Source: JAJFUE01 sp039683515 (lineage in GTDB: Bacteria; Sumerlaeota; Sumerlaeia; MVZB01). From it: 64,000 nt of DNA. Within the stretch, counting starts at the first letter, position 1; every line of letters starts with the position of its first letter. The translations under genes were made by a program, and so were the position numbers. Location: positions 62,001 through 126,000 of the forward strand of contig JBDKRG010000034.1 of the NCBI GenBank assembly GCA_039683515.1, in the 5' to 3' direction. The notes under the pieces were generated by a model that saw only the letters and a list, made by a program, of their open reading frames with translations, made no database searches and was not told the DNA's origin. Below, in pieces: positions 1 through 9,352 of the stretch.

Positions 1-77
1 ACAGAATCCAGATGGTCATTAAACGCGGTAAGGAACAAACCAATGTTCTGAGCTGTGTGGAGGATTATGGCTCATGA
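1..77 (+). CDS. C-terminal end of a probable GspK-like T2SS minor pseudopilin (truncated by window edge)
   Basis: The frame running into the TGA at 75-77 is open from the window start and encodes about 24 residues ending VLSCVEDYGS. The stop overlaps the ATG of the next gene (ATGA at 74-77), the translational-coupling arrangement used throughout this operon. GspK proteins commonly end in a short basic strand followed by a VLSW-like segment, and GspK normally precedes GspL, so position and sequence both point to GspK. Too little is present to prove it; any operon member could end here. Confidence 0.45.
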   Translation, partial: RIQMVIKRGKEQTNVLSCVEDYGS

Positions 78-1534
78 ACGGAAGACCGCTGCAATTGTTC
101 CTTTTCCAAGGCAACGATTTGCTCATTGTCGATGCATCGGCGCAAAACAGCCAATGGAACCTGCAACGAGCGGAACGAATTGCGGATTATCAGACTACGC
201 CTCGCGATCAGCTTGCGTCGATCATTCGCAGCCAGACTGCCGATCGCCGCAAGGATACTCAACAGACACGGCATACGGTCCTGGTCATTGAACGTTCCGA
301 TTTGGCCGTTTTAAATTTAACGTTCCCAGCCGGCAGCGCGGACGAAACGCAGGCGATGTTGGAATTGGAACTCGATCACCAGTTGCCGCTTGATATGAAC
401 AAAATCTGTTATGGGTACCATAAACATACCGATGGGGAACAGGACCATATTCAGGTTTTCTGGTCGCCATTCGAGAGAATTCAACCGCGAATGGACTGCC
501 TTAAGTTGGTCGGGATTGAGATCGAGGAAATCTATCCGGCACTCCCCTTCTATTATGATTTGATCCAAGATCCTGACGCCAATCATCCATCAACTTATGT
601 TTTGGTGCGCTCAAACTGTGTTGAACTGGTCAACTGGTCCAATCCGCGAATCATCGGTTTAAGCCGGCAGATAACCCTCAATGATAGCGCAGATGAACAA
701 AGTTTTTGTGCGGAACTCGGTCGCACAATCGATTCGTTCTTTGATCATGCGGCTCAGGATGACAAACCTGCTTTCATTGCATCGGAACAAAACACGGGTG
801 CAGTCAGAAACGCCTTCGCCAGCCGCGGACTACTTCTTGATGGGCATAAAGCGAATTTGAAATGGATGGGCGACATTCAAGACGAAGATGCTTTTGCCTT
901 CTTACCGGTCATCGCGGTCCTAAACGGAATCCCGATCGAAACTCCCGCGAACGGATCCGTCTCCGAAACGCAAACACTCAACATGTTGCCCCGCAGCATC
1001 GAGGAGCAACGCCGGCGGCACCGTATTCGGAAATCGATGATTCAGGTGGGCGGTCTTTTGGTCATCGCCATTGCACTGGTAATGGCCAATTTGCTCCTTT
1101 ATGTGAACCGGCTGCAAACGCAAATTGACTATAATACCGGCGAGATCCAGCGGTTGACCCCTGAAGCGCGTCAGGTTGAGGCAATGGAGGAACGAATCGC
1201 ATCCATACGTCGGCAGATCAATTACGTGATCACTCCGGTCGATGCGTTGGGAACCATCAATGAAATCCTATCAACACAGGCAAGTCGTCTGGATGGCTTG
1301 TTCCTGGACCATTTTGACTATACGGAATCGGGCCTCATCTCGCTCGAAGGGCATGCAACCAACGATATCACGCCCTGGTCATTCGCCGAGGCTTTGGATA
1401 AAAGCGGCCGATTTAGGATAACCAAGAAGCCCAGAATCGAACGAAAGCCCTATGGTGAAACACGCGCTATCCGGTTCCAATTGAGCTGTCAGGCCCTGAG
1501 TGCCCCATCCACGAAAGGAGCCAAACCCGAATGA
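74..1534 (+). CDS. GspL-like T2SS assembly protein (PilM-PilN type fusion)
   Basis: A 486-residue bitopic inner-membrane protein. The first ~300 residues resemble the actin-like cytoplasmic domain of GspL/PilM (LVIERSDLAVLNLTF strand, then an ELELDHQLPL helix typical of this fold). One membrane segment follows a basic RRRHRIRK stretch at about residues 324-345, then a coiled coil and a small ferredoxin-like periplasmic domain as in PilN or the GspL C-terminus. In T2SS this protein recruits the ATPase GspE to the inner-membrane platform. Start ATG overlaps the upstream stop; the end overlaps the next gene by ATGA. Family assignment rests on architecture and operon position rather than a strong signature. 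Confidence 0.75.
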   Translation: MNGRPLQLFLFQGNDLLIVDASAQNSQWNLQRAERIADYQTTPRDQLASIIRSQTADRRKDTQQTRHTVLVIERSDLAVLNLTFPAGSADETQAMLELELDHQLPLDMNKICYGYHKHTDGEQDHIQVFWSPFERIQPRMDCLKLVGIEIEEIYPALPFYYDLIQDPDANHPSTYVLVRSNCVELVNWSNPRIIGLSRQITLNDSADEQSFCAELGRTIDSFFDHAAQDDKPAFIASEQNTGAVRNAFASRGLLLDGHKANLKWMGDIQDEDAFAFLPVIAVLNGIPIETPANGSVSETQTLNMLPRSIEEQRRRHRIRKSMIQVGGLLVIAIALVMANLLLYVNRLQTQIDYNTGEIQRLTPEARQVEAMEERIASIRRQINYVITPVDALGTINEILSTQASRLDGLFLDHFDYTESGLISLEGHATNDITPWSFAEALDKSGRFRITKKPRIERKPYGETRAIRFQLSCQALSAPSTKGAKPE

Positions 1535-2079
1535 TTGGGAAATTAAGCACCCGGGAAAAACGCATTTTCATGCTAACCCTCGCGATCGCATTGATTGCGA
1601 TCGTTCAGCTTTGGGTCGCCAAACCCGTCTTGGGCCAAATTCGCCACGTCCGGGCGAAGGCAAGCATTACCGCCCAGGATCTGGCCCGCCTAAACAACGT
1701 ATTGACGAACCGGCAACAGGTCGAAAAGGCATACGAATCGATTCGCAATCGGATAACTTCGACCAAAACACCCGAACGGGAAATCATCGAGATTTTGCAG
1801 TCCGTGCAACAAGCGGCTGAGGACAGCAAGATCGAAATCCTGCTGAATGTGCATACAAAAGATGAACCCCAGGAATATTTCAACATTCACACAATCAATT
1901 TCCAGGGGCGCGGCGAACTGCCGCAATTCATTCAAATGCTGGCGCGCCTGCAAAACCCCCAACTTGGGCTGAAAGTAACCGATATGCGTTTTGCCCTGAA
2001 GAATTTCAAGCTCGAGATGGAACTGGTGCTGACGCGGGTCGTTTATTCCTCGTCCGAGCAGACTGGAGCGGCCCAATGA
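1531..2079 (+). CDS. GspM/PilO-like T2SS platform protein
   Basis: 182 residues: a short cytoplasmic tail (STREKRIF), one membrane segment at about residues 13-30, a coiled-coil stretch and a C-terminal alpha/beta domain. This is the layout of GspM and PilO, which pair with GspL/PilN in the inner-membrane assembly platform. Its ATG overlaps the stop of the GspL-like gene and its own stop overlaps the next start (ATGA at 2076-2079), so the three are translationally coupled. Sequence similarity to either named family is weak by eye; the call depends on topology and gene order. Confidence 0.7.
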   Translation: MIGKLSTREKRIFMLTLAIALIAIVQLWVAKPVLGQIRHVRAKASITAQDLARLNNVLTNRQQVEKAYESIRNRITSTKTPEREIIEILQSVQQAAEDSKIEILLNVHTKDEPQEYFNIHTINFQGRGELPQFIQMLARLQNPQLGLKVTDMRFALKNFKLEMELVLTRVVYSSSEQTGAAQ

Positions 2080-2525
2080 ATCTCATTCTGCTTCAACGTG
2101 CAACATATGCGCTTATCGTCGTCACTGTTTGCTTGGTCCTGTTACTCGTTTTGGGCTCTGTGGGTAACATCTACCAGGCTCAAGCCAGAACGCCACGCCG
2201 AGCCGTTCCAAATCTGGATGATGCGCCAACCGATCTTCCAGATGTCCAAAAATACCTCTCAATCGCACAGGGCCGCGAGATGTTCAAGCAAAGCGTCGTC
2301 TATGAAACCAAAAAAGGCCCTACAGTAAATATTCTCGAGGGCATACAGTTTTTAGGCGTGACCAAGCGGGGACAATCCGTCCGGGCAGTGCTGTTCAACA
2401 GCAAAACGGGAGTTTCGTCATCTTATGCGCCCGGCGAAATGATGGGCGATCTGAAAATCGATGAGATCCGTGACGATCGAGTGATCTTGAGCCATGGCGC
2501 CGAGAAGTTGGAATTAATTCGCTAA
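2076..2525 (+). CDS. GspC/PilP-like secretin-linking protein
   Basis: 149 residues with an N-terminal membrane anchor (about 9-28), a proline-rich linker and a small beta domain with ILEGIQFLGV, an alternating strand pattern and a terminal VILSHGAEKLELIR. That pattern matches the homology-region domain of GspC and PilP, which binds the secretin N0 domain and connects the inner-membrane platform to the outer-membrane channel. It stands directly before the secretin gene, as GspC/PilP usually do. There is no PDZ domain, so it is the short form. No prepilin signal is present. Confidence 0.7.
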   Translation: MNLILLQRATYALIVVTVCLVLLLVLGSVGNIYQAQARTPRRAVPNLDDAPTDLPDVQKYLSIAQGREMFKQSVVYETKKGPTVNILEGIQFLGVTKRGQSVRAVLFNSKTGVSSSYAPGEMMGDLKIDEIRDDRVILSHGAEKLELIR

Positions 2526-2561
2526 TTTTGAGCCCAAGTAATCTAGAAGGGGACAAAGAAA

Positions 2562-4790
2562 ATGAGTCTGACCCAAGTCCGCAGCCGTTCGTTGGTTCCG
2601 AAGGTTCTTTTGGTTTTGATGGTGATGTCCACCCTGGTTACGTCCGCATTCAGCCAGGAGAACGCGCCTGATTGGAAAAGCACTCCGGAGACAAAGGATG
2701 AGAACAGGATTGATCTGACGCTCGACAACAAACCAATTGAAATGGCGATTTCCGTCCTGTCTGCCGGCTTGAAGAAGACGATTATCATCGGCGAGGGCTT
2801 GAGGCAACGTCCCGTATCCGCGTACTTTCAGAATGTTCCGGTCGAAGATGCTCTCAAATCGTTTTGCGCGGCACAACTCTTGGTGCCGATCGAGCAAAAC
2901 GGCTGTATTGTATTAGTCACGCGGAATGAATATCTGAGCATCTATGCGCCGACTAAAATAGTTTCCGTGAGAAATGCGGATCCTTCCATGCTGGCGGCGG
3001 TCCTGAGCGATATGATTCAGAAAAGCGAATTGATACAGGTCACTTTCGACAGCCGGACCCGCAATCTGGTCCTGCATGGCGATCCCGTCCAGATTGAACA
3101 GATGCAAAAGACAGCCGAATCACTTGACAAGGCACTCAGAAGAGAAGTCTTTCAGATCCGGTATGCATCGGTTAACAATATCGCCGCCACTTTGAACGAT
3201 ACTCTATACCCAAACACAACATCGGCCCCACACACGCCGGGTTCCGCCGGGGCATCAAGTGCATCTCGCAATGGTTATGGGAATGTCATTGTAGATGAAC
3301 GCTCCAACCAGCTCATCGTTTGCGAAACACCCGATAACATCGAATGTTGCCGTTCAATCATCCAGAAACTCGATATCCCGATTGAAACCCGCGTATTTTC
3401 GACCGGCAATATCGATCCCAGCGTCGTAGCCGATCAGATCCGCAAAGGCGAACTGGGAAACAACAATGCAAACTCCAGTTCCAGCAGTTCGTCCAGTTCG
3501 TCCCGCCCCAACAACTCATCAAGCAGCAGTTCATCTTACGGCAGCAACAGCAGTCTAAAGCGGCTTAGCTCCGATGCAACGGTCCAGGTCATCGACGGCA
3601 CGAATCAAATCATGGTCACCGATACGCCGGAAAGGCTTGCCATTCTCGAGAAGGTCATGAGGGAGCTGAACCGCAATATTGAAACCATTGTCATTCAACC
3701 CAAGAACGGATTGCCGACCGATCTGTCCGAGGTCGTCAAGGGCGCCTATTCGAATCTGACCGTTTCGGTCGACATGCGCTCCAATTCCATCGTTCTTACA
3801 GGTCATCACGATCGTGTCGAGCAGGCAAAGGAATTGATCGAGAAACTGGATGCGGAGCAAAACATTAAAGTCGAGATCGAGTCCAAAATCATGCTCGTGT
3901 CCACCAGCAAGCTCAAAAGCCTCGGGGTTCATTTTTACAACGCAAATCTTGGCACGTCGGACGAATCGTTAATGGACCTGAGCATCAATTCGAATTTCCC
4001 GGCCGATTCCGTCAAGAAAAACGGCGCAACCATGGGCCATGCCACCGGTTCAACCTTGGATAATCCCACGAAATCGTCCGGCAATTTCCTGGAAGCCCTG
4101 CAGCCCAATATCGGAATCCAGGCAGTTGTCAGGGCACTCGAAAGCGATGGAGATACGCAGTTGCTTTCCAACCCAAGGCTCCAAATGCTGGCTGGACAGA
4201 CATCGACCTTCTTCTCCGGATCGCGGGAACCCTACAGCGAGACGACATTGCAGAATGACACTTCGGTGCAAAATGTGAAATTCATCGATGTCGGCGTCAA
4301 TTTCGAGGTCACGCCGCTTGTCAGGCCCGATTTTGGCATGACGATCGAAGTCTCGACGGAATACAGTAACCTGAGCGATATTCGCGACGGCATACCGGTT
4401 GTCGATACCCGCAAGGCGCATTCGATCATCGAGGCCGCTCCTGAAGAAACCATCCTGATCGGCGGCTTAATGAGCCAGGAGACCACAAAGGGCAACGATG
4501 GAATCCCCTATTTAAGACGAATCCCCGGGCTTAACTATTTCTTCAGCGAGAAAAACCATTCTCACGTCGAGCGTGAAATGGTCATCTCGATCACCCCGCG
4601 TATTCTCAAGTCGGACTACAGTTTCACGGCAAATGGCCAATATAAGAACATCCACAACACATTTGAAATGCCTGCTGTTGAAGGGACCGAGACGACTTCA
4701 ACCCTAAAGAACGTTGCGCCCGCTCCAACCAGCATGCGGATATTGATCGAAGACGTTAAGCCATCCGCTAAACCTTCGGAGAAGAAATGA
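2562..4790 (+). CDS. gspD: Type II secretion secretin GspD
   Basis: 742-residue outer-membrane channel protein. A signal peptide ends after about residue 30 (TSAFSQ). Then come an N0-like domain (LDNKPIEMAISVLSAGLKK), repeated N1/N2-type domains (SNQLIVCETPDNIE), a serine-rich linker near residues 302-330, another N-type domain, and the C-terminal secretin barrel with DTQLLSNPRLQMLAGQ, VGVNFEVTPLV, EETILIGGLM and YLRRIPGLNYFF followed by MVISITPRIL. A good Shine-Dalgarno (AGAAGGGGA) precedes the ATG. Length is normal for GspD. The stop overlaps the start of gspE. No pilotin-binding tail is obvious. Confidence 0.93.
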   Translation: MSLTQVRSRSLVPKVLLVLMVMSTLVTSAFSQENAPDWKSTPETKDENRIDLTLDNKPIEMAISVLSAGLKKTIIIGEGLRQRPVSAYFQNVPVEDALKSFCAAQLLVPIEQNGCIVLVTRNEYLSIYAPTKIVSVRNADPSMLAAVLSDMIQKSELIQVTFDSRTRNLVLHGDPVQIEQMQKTAESLDKALRREVFQIRYASVNNIAATLNDTLYPNTTSAPHTPGSAGASSASRNGYGNVIVDERSNQLIVCETPDNIECCRSIIQKLDIPIETRVFSTGNIDPSVVADQIRKGELGNNNANSSSSSSSSSSRPNNSSSSSSSYGSNSSLKRLSSDATVQVIDGTNQIMVTDTPERLAILEKVMRELNRNIETIVIQPKNGLPTDLSEVVKGAYSNLTVSVDMRSNSIVLTGHHDRVEQAKELIEKLDAEQNIKVEIESKIMLVSTSKLKSLGVHFYNANLGTSDESLMDLSINSNFPADSVKKNGATMGHATGSTLDNPTKSSGNFLEALQPNIGIQAVVRALESDGDTQLLSNPRLQMLAGQTSTFFSGSREPYSETTLQNDTSVQNVKFIDVGVNFEVTPLVRPDFGMTIEVSTEYSNLSDIRDGIPVVDTRKAHSIIEAAPEETILIGGLMSQETTKGNDGIPYLRRIPGLNYFFSEKNHSHVEREMVISITPRILKSDYSFTANGQYKNIHNTFEMPAVEGTETTSTLKNVAPAPTSMRILIEDVKPSAKPSEKK

Positions 4791-6532
4791 TGAGCCTTGA
4801 CGTGAATATTAAAAGCATCAAGACCGCACCGTCGATTGCGAATTCAAGAATCATGACGGGGCAGGGGCTGGTTTCGGTCGGTTGCATTAAAGAGGAAGAA
4901 CTGAGTCGTGGCCTCGAGACCCAGCAGCAGACTGGCGGGCGCATCGGGGAGATTCTTTATCATCAAAGCCGTAATGAGAAACCCGAGATCATGGAGTTCG
5001 TGGCCAAATCCCTTGGCTGCGGATGGGTACGGCCCGATCAGATCGAGATTGAGGCCGGCTTGATCGAACAATTTCCTGCACGCCTCGCAAATCATTATCA
5101 GGCCATCCCGGTTGGGCTGGACGGCGACAAGCTGTTGCTTGCCTATTCAGAACCGCAAACACTCGAGATCAAAGACGAAATTGAATTGCTGGTTGGGCGC
5201 CCCATCTGTTTCTTGCTCGCAACCAACCAACACATCGACGAAGCGATCCGGCGCCATTACGGCGTCGGCGCCGAGACTCTCGAGCAAATGCAGTCCCAAA
5301 GCGATGATGTGCTCGATCTAGAAGAAACCGACCTCCATTCTCTCGATGAAGGCGCCGACGAAGCCTCCATCATTCGGTTCGTGAATCAGATCATCCTTGA
5401 AGCGCATCGACTAGCCGCGACGGACATCCACTTTGAGCCGGGCGAAGAAGCATTCCGGATTCGATACCGCATCGACGGCATGCTCGAGCCGATTCGCCTG
5501 CCTGTCCACGTCCGGCAATATCAAAATGCCATTATCTCCCGCATCAAGGTCATGGCCCGCTTGAACATTTCCGAGCAGCGCCTGCCGCAAGACGGACGTA
5601 TTCAAGTACGTCTGCACGATGAAAACCTCGACCTTCGCGTGTCAGTCCTGCCGACGCCGCAAGGCGAGGCGCTCAACCTGCGCCTATTGCGGCGCGCCAA
5701 CCTGCATTGGGGCCTCAATCAGCTTGGATTCGAAGACAAGCATTTGAAAACCATTTCGGCCGCCGCGGCCCGTCCCAATGGGATTATCATCGTTACCGGC
5801 CCGACCGGCTCGGGCAAGACGACAACACTTTACGCACTGCTGGACCAGATCAACACGCTCGACAAGAAAATCATCACGATCGAGGACCCGATCGAATACC
5901 AGATGGCCGGCGTTCTCCAGATGCAGGTGCACGAGGGAATCGGGTTCACATTCGCGCGAGCCCTTCGATCGATCTTGCGCCACGATCCGGACGTCGTTCT
6001 CGTGGGCGAGATACGCGATCCCGAAACGGCTGAAATCGCCATCCGTATGGCCATGACCGGTCACTTGGTTTTCTCAACCCTTCACACCAACGATGCGGCT
6101 TCCACGATCGTGCGACTCCTCGACATGAATTTGGAACCATATCTCCTTGCATCCACGGTCCATTGCGTGATCGCTCAGCGCCTCGTCCGTCTGAATTGCC
6201 CGCATTGCCGGGCGCCATATCCGGTCGATCAATCAATGATCGAAGCTTTTTCATCGCTCGGGCTTGAGATGCCCAACGCTTTCTATCGTGGCCAGGGTTG
6301 CGAAACATGCCGTAAGTCCGGGTATATCGGCCGCACTGCGATTCAGGAAGTCTTCCCGCTTGATGAAGAATTCGGTTCCTTGATCATTCAGCGTGCTCCG
6401 GCCTCGAAATTCCGCGCACTTGCCCGCGCCAAGAATATTCCCGTCATGGCCGAACAAGGCTGGAAACTGGTCTGCGCAGGACGGACCACAACCGAAGAAA
6501 TTCTCCGCGTGACCCAGGCCGTCGAGATGTAA
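4787..6532 (+). CDS. gspE: Type II secretion ATPase GspE
   Basis: 581-residue cytoplasmic ATPase that powers pseudopilus assembly. The N-terminal ~160 residues are a T2SSE_N/MshEN-type domain. The C-terminal ATPase carries a Walker A (GPTGSGKT, near residue 338), an Asp box, Walker B (DPDVVLVGEIRD), a His box (GHLVFSTLHTNDA) and a four-cysteine metal-binding insert (CPHC ... CETC) as in classical GspE/PilB. ATG ATG at the start gives two possible initiation codons (4787 or 4790), both overlapping the gspD stop. G+C is lower than in the second GspE homologue at 11151. Confidence 0.94.
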   Translation: MMSLDVNIKSIKTAPSIANSRIMTGQGLVSVGCIKEEELSRGLETQQQTGGRIGEILYHQSRNEKPEIMEFVAKSLGCGWVRPDQIEIEAGLIEQFPARLANHYQAIPVGLDGDKLLLAYSEPQTLEIKDEIELLVGRPICFLLATNQHIDEAIRRHYGVGAETLEQMQSQSDDVLDLEETDLHSLDEGADEASIIRFVNQIILEAHRLAATDIHFEPGEEAFRIRYRIDGMLEPIRLPVHVRQYQNAIISRIKVMARLNISEQRLPQDGRIQVRLHDENLDLRVSVLPTPQGEALNLRLLRRANLHWGLNQLGFEDKHLKTISAAAARPNGIIIVTGPTGSGKTTTLYALLDQINTLDKKIITIEDPIEYQMAGVLQMQVHEGIGFTFARALRSILRHDPDVVLVGEIRDPETAEIAIRMAMTGHLVFSTLHTNDAASTIVRLLDMNLEPYLLASTVHCVIAQRLVRLNCPHCRAPYPVDQSMIEAFSSLGLEMPNAFYRGQGCETCRKSGYIGRTAIQEVFPLDEEFGSLIIQRAPASKFRALARAKNIPVMAEQGWKLVCAGRTTTEEILRVTQAVEM

Positions 6533-6544
6533 GGATGCTGTCGG

Positions 6545-7771
6545 ATGCCCAACTATAAAGCCACAGTCAAAAATGCCACGGGGCAAAACATCCAAATCGA
6601 GCGGTCCGCTTCTTCAAAAAAGGCTGCCTTGGAAGCCATCCGTGCCGAAGGCCTCTTCCCGATCAAAGTCGAAGAACAGGGTTCGAGCCACCAAGCCGGT
6701 CCAGCTGCAGATCACGCATCGCATCGATCCAAGAAACCCAAGCGCCGCCAGATCCTCTCGTTCATGAAAAATCTAGCCAGGCTGCTGCACGCCGGGATGG
6801 ATATCGAGCGGGCTCTATCGACTCTGGCCAAAGAAAGCAATGGAACCGGAGCTCTTCCGATCGATCAAATGGCCGAGCGGGTCCGCCACGGCGACTCACT
6901 CTCCGTGGCGATGGAATCGGTCGGCACTTTCACGCCTTTCCAGATCAACATCATCCGGGCGGGCGAATTCGGCGGCAGTCTCGATGTTGCGCTCAATCGA
7001 ATCGCGACTTCGATCGAGCGTGACCTGGAACTGCGCGGCAAGGTCATTCAAGCAACCGCCTACCCCATGTTCCTGATCTGTTTCGGCCTGCTCTCGCTGA
7101 TGGTCATGATGGTTTTTATCATGCCCCGTTTCTTCAAGATTTATGAGGAAATGCACGTCCGCCTTCCCATGCTCACGCAGGTCATTCTGGGCACGAGTTC
7201 TGTTCTGAACAAAAACGTCTACTGGATTATTCCGCTCATTGGAATCGCCGGTTTTTTCGGCATTCGACAACTATTCCACATATCCGAAAGCGAATCCCTC
7301 GATCGCTGGCGTTACAAGCTGCCTCTGTTCGGTCCGCTCATGTTTCAGATGCAGATTCTAAACTTCCTGCGCACCCTGGGCCTCCTGGTTCAAAGCGGAA
7401 TACCCGTGGCCCAATCGTTGGCGCTCGTAACCAAAATCGCCGGGAGCGCCGTATTCTCAAAAATGGCTTCCGAGATCGAACAGGGCATCCGCAACGGCAG
7501 CCGGCTTTCACAGGAACTGCGCCGCAGCAACGTTTTTGGTGAATCGATCGTAAACCTTGTCGCGGTCGGCGAGGAATCCGGGCATGTGGAATCGATGCTG
7601 ATCGAAATCTCTTCGGACCTCGAGAAACGAATCGATGAGCTGATCAAAAACATGCTCACATTCCTGGAACCGCTGCTCATTATGGCGGTCGGCGCGATCA
7701 TCGGTCTCATCGTCATGTCGATGCTGCTGCCGATTTTCAGCCTGAGCGCAAACCTTCGGACCGGTGGATGA
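6545..7771 (+). CDS. gspF: Type II secretion inner-membrane platform protein GspF
   Basis: 408-residue polytopic protein of the GspF/PilC family. It has an N-terminal cytoplasmic segment (MPNYKATVKNATGQ, typical of the family), two copies of the T2SSF domain each opening with an FMKNLARLLHAGMDIERAL or FLRTLGLLVQSGIPVAQSL helix, and three membrane segments (about residues 175-198, 226-244, and 375-400). The motif GEESGHVESML near the end is characteristic. It sits 12 nt after gspE and its stop overlaps the next gene. Length matches the family. Confidence 0.93.
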   Translation: MPNYKATVKNATGQNIQIERSASSKKAALEAIRAEGLFPIKVEEQGSSHQAGPAADHASHRSKKPKRRQILSFMKNLARLLHAGMDIERALSTLAKESNGTGALPIDQMAERVRHGDSLSVAMESVGTFTPFQINIIRAGEFGGSLDVALNRIATSIERDLELRGKVIQATAYPMFLICFGLLSLMVMMVFIMPRFFKIYEEMHVRLPMLTQVILGTSSVLNKNVYWIIPLIGIAGFFGIRQLFHISESESLDRWRYKLPLFGPLMFQMQILNFLRTLGLLVQSGIPVAQSLALVTKIAGSAVFSKMASEIEQGIRNGSRLSQELRRSNVFGESIVNLVAVGEESGHVESMLIEISSDLEKRIDELIKNMLTFLEPLLIMAVGAIIGLIVMSMLLPIFSLSANLRTGG

Positions 7772-8247
7772 TCGCGATGCGTGGACGTTTCAGCCGCTTT
7801 CCACGTTGCGTCGCCGCGTTCACATTGATTGAGATCATGCTGGTCATGCTGATCTTGTCGCTACTAACCGGCATTGCCATGACTCGGATGAAAGCGTCAT
7901 TCGATGAGACAGCACTCCAAACCGACGCGCAACGTCTTGAACGGCTGATCCAGCTCGCGCGCAAAAGAGCCAGATTAGAAAACGTCATCTACCGTATTGA
8001 TATCGATCGGGATAACGCCAGCTATCGGATCGAATATGGAAACTCGACTGATGGCCCGTTTAAACACCCGTCTGATATCGATTACGAATACACACTCTCG
8101 GCCGGCGTCTCCTTTGATGAAGTTCGCGCAACCAAGAAAAATCAAACCCAACATGAATCCATCATCGCCTATCCCGACGGCCAATATGATCCTTTGAAGA
8201 TCACGTTCGCAAATTCTGCGGGTGATTACGTGGAAATATCGCCATAA
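7768..8247 (+). CDS. T2SS pseudopilin, GspH/GspG-like
   Basis: 159-residue type IV prepilin-like protein. A basic leader (about 16 residues) ends before F-TLIEIMLVMLILSLLTG, with the conserved Glu at position +5 of the mature protein; a prepilin peptidase would cut before the Phe. The rest is a small beta domain with an aspartate-rich region (YRIDIDRDNASYRI). No GspG-type calcium-site ending is clear, and the position after gspF suits either GspG or GspH. The body looks more like GspH. An alternative start at 7777 (MRGRFSRF) is possible. No prepilin peptidase gene is present in this window. Confidence 0.75.
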   Translation: MIAMRGRFSRFPRCVAAFTLIEIMLVMLILSLLTGIAMTRMKASFDETALQTDAQRLERLIQLARKRARLENVIYRIDIDRDNASYRIEYGNSTDGPFKHPSDIDYEYTLSAGVSFDEVRATKKNQTQHESIIAYPDGQYDPLKITFANSAGDYVEISP

Positions 8248-8315
8248 GCCTTGTTCATCCTGCATGCAATTTCGAACGAGTAAATGAGCTTTTAACTTAG
8301 CCAAGGAACTAAAAT

Positions 8316-9272
8316 ATGAAACGTTACACATTCGCAACAACCGTGCTTGGCGTAATTTTCTTGGTATCTGCCATTGCAAAAGCGGTCGACGTCAAAAGTT
8401 TTGCCTTGCTGATTTCGTATTTTAACGTCATGCGAGACACCATGCTCGTCAGCGGGACCGCTGTCCTGATCATTCTCTTTGAGTTCATTCTCGGGATGAG
8501 CCTGATTGTAAGAAATCGATACGAAAGCACATTTATCAAGATCACGCTTGCCGCCCTCGCCTGTTTCTCGGGAATCATCGTCTACGGTTGGATTTTCATG
8601 GGATTGCAGGATTGCGGTTGCTTCGGGTCATTCATCAAGATGTCGCCGCTCGCCTCCTTATTTAAAAATGGGGTTCTTATGGGGGTGGCGGGGTTTGCGC
8701 TCTTGCAACACAAAAAATATCGCCGGATTTCCGTTCCAATTGTCGAATATCCGCAGCGGCGAGTTTTCAAACTGGCGACAGTATGTTTAAGCACAATAAT
8801 GCCTACAGCTCTCATGGGCTGGAGTTATTTTGCCGGATCAACCAAGCCTCAGGATCCCAATTTAAACGCCCAAACGTCCGAGTCGACATCTGACAGAATC
8901 TTCGCCCAATTCAAGGTCCAGGATAACAAACGAAACATGCTCGACCTAGGTCAAGGCCGATATTTCGTTGCGTTTCTTAGCGACTCATGCGGTCATTGCC
9001 AAGACATTGTCTCGGACCTGAACGAGTTCCCACATATATACAAAGACCTCCCGGTAATCGGACTCATTCTTGGCGACGAAAACACCCTGCGCGAATTTCG
9101 CGAGCGATTCCTTCCCCAGTTCCCGACAGCAATTCTCGAACCGCTCAAGTTTTTCGAGTTCATAGGCAACGCACCCCCGCGTTATTACCTCGTGCAGGAT
9201 GGCAAAACCCAAAAATACTGGGACAATCAACTGCCCAAACCAGAGGAAATAAAGAAACTCATTTCCCAATAG
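8316..9272 (+). CDS. MauE/DoxX-like membrane protein fused to a thioredoxin-like domain
   Basis: 318 residues. The N-terminal ~160 form four membrane segments of the MauE/DoxX type, with the hallmark DCGCFG motif after the third segment. The C-terminal half is a periplasmic thioredoxin/AhpC-like domain with a CGHC redox pair (SDSCGHCQD) and a later GNAPPRYYLVQDGK strand carrying the cis-Pro. Such fusions shuttle electrons across the membrane to periplasmic thiol-disulfide exchange (family knowledge). It follows the T2SS operon by 68 nt, same strand, similar composition, with AAGGAA before the ATG. It could help disulfide handling of T2SS components or substrates; that is inference. Confidence 0.75.
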   Translation: MKRYTFATTVLGVIFLVSAIAKAVDVKSFALLISYFNVMRDTMLVSGTAVLIILFEFILGMSLIVRNRYESTFIKITLAALACFSGIIVYGWIFMGLQDCGCFGSFIKMSPLASLFKNGVLMGVAGFALLQHKKYRRISVPIVEYPQRRVFKLATVCLSTIMPTALMGWSYFAGSTKPQDPNLNAQTSESTSDRIFAQFKVQDNKRNMLDLGQGRYFVAFLSDSCGHCQDIVSDLNEFPHIYKDLPVIGLILGDENTLREFRERFLPQFPTAILEPLKFFEFIGNAPPRYYLVQDGKTQKYWDNQLPKPEEIKKLISQ

Positions 9273-9352
9273 CGGATCAGGAAGGAACCGACTCCTGCGG
9301 TATTTCACGCATTTATTGGCAACTCTTTGAAATACTTAAATCCGATCAATAG

